DNA of 64,000 nt, from NCBI RefSeq assembly GCF_032854445.1, contig NC_088299.1, positions 17,911,608 through 17,975,607 on the forward strand. Reading direction: 5' to 3'. The position numbers and the translations under genes are program-made. The notes under the pieces were generated by a model that had not been told where the DNA came from, made no database searches, and saw only the letters and a list, made by a program, of their open reading frames with translations. Source of the stretch: Liolophura sinensis. Its lineage: Eukaryota; Mollusca; Polyplacophora; Chitonida; Chitonidae. Numbering within the stretch: position 1 is the first letter of the stretch; each line of letters begins with the position of its first letter. Shown here in pieces: positions 45,760 to 64,000 of the stretch.

Positions 45760-46975
45760 AAACAAAGCTCATGAGGTAATACGATAATGGTTTGATGAAG
45801 TTTCTGTCTGATGTGTCTGTCTGGCACGTGTTCAGTGGAATGTCTGATATCAAAGCTCATGAGGTAATACAATAATGGTTGATGAGGTTTCTATCTGATG
45901 TGTCTGTCTGGCACGTGTTCAGTGGAATGTCTGATATCAAAGCTCATGAGGTAACACAATAATGGTTGATGAGGTTTCTATCTGATGTGTCTGTCTGGCA
46001 CGTGTTCAGTGGAATGTCTGATATCAAAGCTCATGAGGTAACACAATAATGGTTGATGAGGTTTCTATCTGATGTGTCTGTCTGGCACGTGTTCAGTGGA
46101 ATGTCTGATATCAAAGCTCATGAGGTAACACAATAATGGTTGATGAGGTTTCTATCTGATGTGTCTGTCTGGCACGTGTTCAGTGGAATGTCTGATATCA
46201 AAGCTCATGAGGTAATACAATAATGGTTGATGAGGTTTCTGTCTGATGTATCTGTCTGGCACGTGTTCAGTGGAATGTCTGATATCAAAGCTCATGAGGT
46301 AATACAATAATGGTTGATGAGGTTTCTGTCTGATGTATCTGTCTGGCACGTGTTCAGTGGAATGTCTGATATCAAAGCTCATGAGGTAATACAATAATGG
46401 TTGATGAGGTTTCTATCTGATGTGTCTGTCTGGCACATGTTCAGTGGAATGTCTGATATCAAAGCTCATGAGGTAATACAATCATGGTTGATGAGGTTTC
46501 TATCTGATGTGTCTGTCTGGCACGTGTTCAGTGGAATGTCTGATATCAAAGCTCATGAGGTAATACAATAATGGTTGATGAGGTTTCTATCTGATGTATC
46601 TGTCTGGCACGTGTTCAGTGGAATGTCTGATATCAAAGCTCATGAGGTAATACAATAATGGTTGATGAGGTTTCTATCTGATGTATCTGTCTGGCACGTG
46701 TTCAGTGGAATGTCTGATATCAAAGCTCATGAGGTAATACAATAATGGTTGATGAGGTTTCTATCTGATGTATCTGTCTGGCATGTGTTCAGTGGAATGT
46801 CTGATATCAAAGCTCATGAGGTAATACAATAATGGTTGATGAGGTTTCTATCTGATGTATCTGTCTGGCATGTGTTCAGTGGAATGTCTGATATCAAAGC
46901 TCATGAGGTAATACAATAATGGTTTGATGAGGTCTCTATCTGATGTGTGTGTCTGACACGTGTTCAGTGGAATTT
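45760..46975. repeat. 87-bp minisatellite (array 2, about 14 units)
   Basis: Same unit as array 1 at 41611-42110. Period 87 is read from successive GGCACGTGTT at 46084 and 46171. About eleven of the units keep CACGTG. Others read CACATG or CATGTG. The array is in the first intron of SLC66A2, about 180 bp before the acceptor of the start-codon exon. Confidence 0.97.
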
Positions 46976-47152
46976 CTGTTATTTAGTCATGTACAATATA
47001 TGTGTGTGCTTGTTAAAGTAATTAGTGTGGGTACATGTACACTGTTCTGTGTGTTAATTAATCCATTGTATTTGCATTTGTAAAATGCTGCCTTTGTAAC
47101 TTTCATTACGACTTTATTTGTATGTATAATGGGTTTTTTTTTTTTATTGCAG

Positions 47153-59877
<12,725 letters not shown>

Positions 59878-61300
59878 TAAACCAAGCACGCTGTGGTGAT
59901 GTCGTACTGGAGGAAATGTCTGTGATCAGCTGGACTTGTGTGTACAAAAGGAACAAGGGACAAAGTGCCTCTCAAGCTTTGAAGAAATGAAAGCAAATCC
60001 GCACCCATGCTGTCCTTGAACATTTGTCCTGAAGAGCATACAACTACATTTGATTTGCTGACCTCTTGTACATCATGTTCTGAGTTGTTGTTTGTTTCAA
60101 CCATAGCGTGCATAATTTCTCTGTGAAAGTATCTTTCATAGCTGAAGTATTTTAATTTTACCTTTATGGTGTTGGGGGAAATCTTATGTCCATAATGCTA
60201 TATATTTTCCTACCACCATAGTTAAATGAGGTCTCACATTTGTGCTAAAGTTTTTTTTATCACAATATATATGCAAAAAATAGTGAATACATGTATGTTT
60301 TGCAGCAGAAAAAGAATAGTTGATTTATGTCATTCAGATGGCAAGTGAATTCTGCCACGAATGGCAATTTGTAAGTCAGTTCTGTTCAGATAAGTCAGCT
60401 TGATAACCCCAAGGTGAAGGATAGCTAGTGAATTCTGGCAAACCATACAGAAATAACAGTCAGCAAAGGCAGGTTGCATTGAACTTCAGACATATCAGAC
60501 TTGAGATGGCAAGTAACTTCAAGAAAAGCAGACTGATAACTGAGAGGTGGCGCTTAAGTTCAGGGGGAGCTGACTGATAACTGTCAGAGGTGGAAAATAA
60601 CTTCATGAAAAGTAGACTGATAACTGTCCGAGGTGGAAAATAACTTCATGAAAAGCAGACTGATAACTGTCAGAGGTGGCAAGGAAAATCAAACAAACTC
60701 GAATTATAAATGAATATGTGCACCGTTTCACCAAAAATACCACTAGTGCATCTGTGTTTCAAATGGAATCAAAATGTGTTTCTTTGTTGCCAAGTATCAG
60801 CATTTATACCAGTGTATGAAAATGGACAGTAAGTCTTTTACTTGTACCTATTTATAGTACGGCTGTTTTTTTTTGTTTTTTTTTTTTGTTTTTTTTTTCA
60901 TATATATTTATTATATCAGGTTGCTGTATGAAAGCGATGAGGAATACACGGCTTTCGAGTTGTGACATTAAAGACATAGTGATGACGTCACTGAATTCTG
61001 TGACGTCGTCGCTTTGCGGCAGGATGGGGCACATCAGTGAATTTTAACACTGATAACTGTACAGTAATTAATACTGTCCATAATCTGTTATTGCCAGAAA
61101 TATTTGTTTTAAAGTAATTAATGTCACGTTTTGGGGATAATTTTCATCATTCTCATGTTGAAATGCAGTGATTTGTCCCCTCTGGCCTTGAAGCGCATAT
61201 GTAATGTCAAAAGGGACGTCACCGTGATGTTTAACATCAGGACACGAAACCACGATATTAGTCCATTTAAGAAATAATGTTGGCGTCAGGGTAGTCTAAC
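59878..61300 (+). other. SLC66A2 3' UTR and downstream region
   Basis: No further exon. A four-copy, about 43-bp repeat lies at 60520-60690. A possible ATTAAA signal is at 60967-60972, after a T-rich tract at 60867-60900. The true end of the transcript cannot be fixed from sequence. Confidence 0.4.
60520..60690. repeat. About 43-bp tandem repeat, about four units
   Basis: Unit CAGACTGATAACTGTCAGAG plus GTGGAAAATAACTTCATGAA plus AAG. The two central units are nearly identical and the outer ones are diverged. Confidence 0.85.
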
Positions 61301-61571
61301 GGTAGTTTTACATCATATCGATGTGGAAGAGTTTATATTTTAGGTCGAAGGCGAAGGGTAATAGAATTACAGGTAGAATGACCTTGTTGATTATAAGGGG
61401 TCTGGTCCATTCCCATTATACTCTTAGGGATCCAGTTCATTTTCTCCATTTGCATTTGTCAGATATACGACCAAGCCTATACACCGAGACTTGCTTTTGC
61501 TCAGGTGGAAATCTTTATTTCTTGTTTGGCAATGAAGCACTCTGGCTGCATGCACTGTCCGTCGCATGTAG

Positions 61572-61954
61572 TTATGATATATTGTTGTGTCGCAACGAGC
61601 TAGCCATTGAACTGTAAATCATGAATGTTTGATTGTATCTCTTCCTTTTAGTTTCTGATTTGCGATTCCGAGTTGTAATTCCCATGATCTTGACAGGTTT
61701 CACTTCGTGATTTTCAACATTATCTCCATTTATCTTGTGTGTAAATCTCATGATTTGTTTACAGTTATTGTTCAAGTGAGTCGTGGTTAGAGGTGCTTCA
61801 GTCTTACAGGACACACAAGGTGTGGGTTCAATATCGGTCACACTGTGTTCATTTGGCTTTGGTGACAATGAGCGCTCCACAGCACTCGTGAGGTCGTTGG
61901 CGCAATCTAACAATCGTTGAAAACTCTTGTATGAAGCCGATATATTGTGCATAC
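61572..61954 (-). CDS. Candidate terminal exon of an unknown gene (126 codons)
   Basis: The open frame on the minus strand starts after CACATGTAACGTACAG, a plausible acceptor ending at 61955, and ends with TAA at 61574-61572. AATAAA lies at 61519-61514, about 53 nt past the stop, which fits a last exon. The product contains SFQRLLDCANDLTSAVERSL, EPTPCVSCKTEAPLTTTHLN, MRFTHKINGDNVENHEVKPV and a basic RNRKSETKRKRYNQTFMI, which could be a nuclear localisation signal. Composition is soluble-protein-like and unlike the repeat-derived frames around it. Family not recognised. The first ATG is at 61952; a spliced upstream exon is proposed separately. Confidence 0.42.
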
Positions 61955-61984
61955 CTGTACGTTACATGTGGGAAAGTTCCTCAG

Positions 61985-62056
61985 TTTACTCCGGGGAGTA
62001 TTCTTGAGTACGGCGTAAAACACAAATCAATATAAATAAATAAATAAATAAATAAA
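61985..62056 (+). mobile_element. SINE-B tail
   Basis: GGGGAGTATTCTTGAGTACG, GCGTAAAACACAAATCAATA and seven AAAT-type units. Only the 3' end is present. Confidence 0.75.
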
Positions 62057-62690
62057 TTGATTGTGTTTAAGCGTCTGTCTAAACAGGGCCTGGTACCACA
62101 AGGCTATATGTGTGTTGATTGTTACGACTTTGGCAACACATGTTAAGGAGTTATTTATTACTGTTGTAGCTAGTCAGCTTAGCCTAAGGTCATTTTGAAT
62201 AGGCCTACTATAATTATATCCGAGTTGGCCCTTTTCTCCTAAAGCGTGTTGCCATGAGGGTATGTAGTGCAGAAACGCCCATTACGAGGACGGTTAAGAT
62301 GCAACAAATTTGATCTGCGAGATGGTGTGAAAATGGCCTCAGTTCTACAGCCATACTCTGACGCAAACAAAATTGAGAATAAATGGTTTAAATGGTTTAA
62401 ATTGAATATGTGAAACTGGATTTTGTTGTTAATTTGATGGCGTTTTTTTCGCACTACTACGGCCGTCTGCCCGCACAGAGAAAGGTGAGGACTTGGACAG
62501 TTTGTCCAAGCCAAGCCTGTTCACTCTACTGCATAACATTCAAATAAAACGCAAATAATATGAAAAAGACGAATGGGATTATGGGCTATCACGCGGTAGG
62601 CCTATATATCTACATTACTCCGAAAGCTAAGTTGGGAAGAATGAAAGAGAGCTGATATCTGAACAGGTCCAATGCTCCACAAATATACAC

Positions 62691-62802
62691 ATTGTTCACC
62701 GCCGGGGATTCGTCTGGTGACTTGTGTATTTGCGCTGTTGATCCTTCCGTTACAAAGCCAGTGTCCGGAACCTTTTGACCGATTGCTCTCAGTCTTTGAC
62801 AT
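62691..62802 (-). CDS. Tentative upstream exon of the same unknown gene
   Basis: ATG at 62802 in CCGCGATGTCA context gives MSKTESNRSKGSGHWLCNGR, INSANTQVTRRIPGGEQ and one base before GTGTAT at 62690. That phase (1) fits the exon at 61954-61572 and would give a 164-residue protein. The donor is weak and a second frame in the same stretch (KVPDTGFVTEGSTAQIHKSP) looks equally coding-like, so the choice of frame is uncertain. Confidence 0.25.
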
Positions 62803-63544
62803 CGCGGCAATGTGACTGAAATATTGTAGGTTAATGTGTACTCAAGCCGCAGATATTTCTTCAAAGTTGGACTGTTTTCTAGGAGGCCTGTTTGCACAAA
62901 ACAATATGGGCGCCGATCAGGCCTTCCTTGTCAAGCCTCAGACCGCTATTATGCCTGCTGACATACACTGTAGGTAGAAGAGGGCTCGGTTATGAGATGC
63001 TGATGGAATTCCAACCAAGATGGGATAAAATAACAAAAGTTTATTTAATTTGATAAGTGTTTAACACTTATATATAAGTGTTAAATATACCTTAAATATA
63101 GCTGAGTTCTATGATAGCAGTTGGGTTTAGGAGGGAAAGAAACTGGAGTAAACCACTGACAATCACCTTGTAGGTCCAACTCACAAAATTAAATCCGCAA
63201 CGAAAGCAGGGAGAGTATGTGATTAGAACTCGCAACATTGATGGTCAAGTGCTGTGCTTGATAATTAAACCAACTAATTAAGCCAGTAAGGCCTCCACGA
63301 AATGCACGTAAGAATCATTTGAATCATTTGTTCTCTCTCTGTCACTCGCGTAGTTACGTGTGACTGTGGTTATTACTGATCACGATCAGAACATGAATCC
63401 TCGTGTGTCATGGACGGTCGGTAACTATGAAAACCGGTTGTCATCATCGACCAACCGTACCATTATCAATCAATGGTACGAAGCCATTGTAAGCTGCCAT
63501 CAGTGGGTAATGCATTTATGGCCATGTGCTGTCCATCAGTGGTC

Positions 63545-64000
63545 ACTGAATTCTTGCCGGTCTCTTGGTGTTTGACAGTCTGTCAATGGATAATGTGTTC
63601 ATAGCCACGTGATGTTTGAAGGAGTCTGTCAGTGGATAATGTGCTCATGGTCGCCAGTTGTTTGACGGATTCCGTCAGTAAATAATCTGTTTATGGCCAC
63701 GTGCTATTTGACGCAGTCCGTCAGTGGATAATGTGTTGAGGGTCACGTGGTGTTTGACGGAGCCCGTCAACAGATAATGCGTTTATGGCCACGTGCTATT
63801 TGACGCAGCCCGTCAGTGGATAATGTGTTGAGGGTCACGTGGTGTTTGACGGGCCCCGTCAACAGATAATGCGTTTATGGCCACGTGCTATTTGACACCG
63901 CTCGTCAGTGGATAATGTGTTGATGGCCATGTGGTGTTTGACGGACCACGTCAACAGATAATGCGTTTATGGCCACGTGGTGTTTGACGAAGTCCCTCAG
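63545..64000. repeat. 46/92-bp tandem array running off the window
   Basis: Unit GTGTTTGACGGAGCCCGTCA plus ACAGATAATGCGTTTATGG plus CCACGTG alternates with GTGCTATTTGACGCAGCCCG plus TCAGTGGATAATGTGTTGAG plus GGTCACGTG, so the recent repeat is a 92-bp dimer. Units contain CCACGTG or TCACGTG. The left end is diverged. Confidence 0.93.

Overview
The window looks like nuclear DNA of a lophotrochozoan animal, most likely a mollusc. Genes are split by GT-AG introns, intergenic DNA is long, and it holds many copies of two tRNA-headed SINE families. One ends in ACTCACTCACTC and the other ends in a GGCGTAAAACnnnAATCAAATAAATAAAT-type tail; I recall such tails from gastropod and bivalve genomes, and I did not run a search. 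No bacterial, viral or organellar signal was seen.

Layout. 1-15.6 kb is gene-poor and carries SINE fragments, a (TA)n tract and a duplicated 210-bp dispersed unit. 15.65-18.0 kb holds two unrelated minisatellites that abut. 20.70-22.52 kb (minus) is a three-exon small heat-shock protein gene with a heat-shock-element-like motif upstream. 24.7-27.3 kb holds two tandem arrays. 27.43-40.51 kb (minus) is a five-exon gene for a very large secreted repeat protein of about 2979 residues, most of it in one 8.36-kb exon. 41.6-43.1 kb carries tandem arrays. 43.4-59.9 kb (plus) is the orthologue of human SLC66A2 (PQLC1), a PQ-loop membrane protein, rebuilt here from five coding exons that join in phase and give 276 residues. 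61.57-62.80 kb (minus) may hold a small two-exon gene. 63.54 kb to the end is another tandem array that runs off the window.

The dominant feature is the density of tandem repeats: about eighteen separate arrays with periods of 12 to 92 bp. Every intron of the SLC66A2 gene carries its own private minisatellite. The one in intron 2 is made of copies of the 3' end of coding exon 2 together with its splice donor. The giant secreted protein is itself built from 33-bp and 54-bp coding repeats, so the same expansion process appears to have shaped coding and non-coding DNA.

The strongest candidates for something undescribed are the giant secreted protein (an N-glycosylation-sequon array, an acidic Ser/Asp/Thr array, a recurring VY-hydrophobic-DGV cassette and a cysteine-containing C-terminal domain) and the exon-born minisatellite that multiplies a 5' splice site about 17 times. 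Gene models come from reading splice phases by eye. No transcript or homology search was available.
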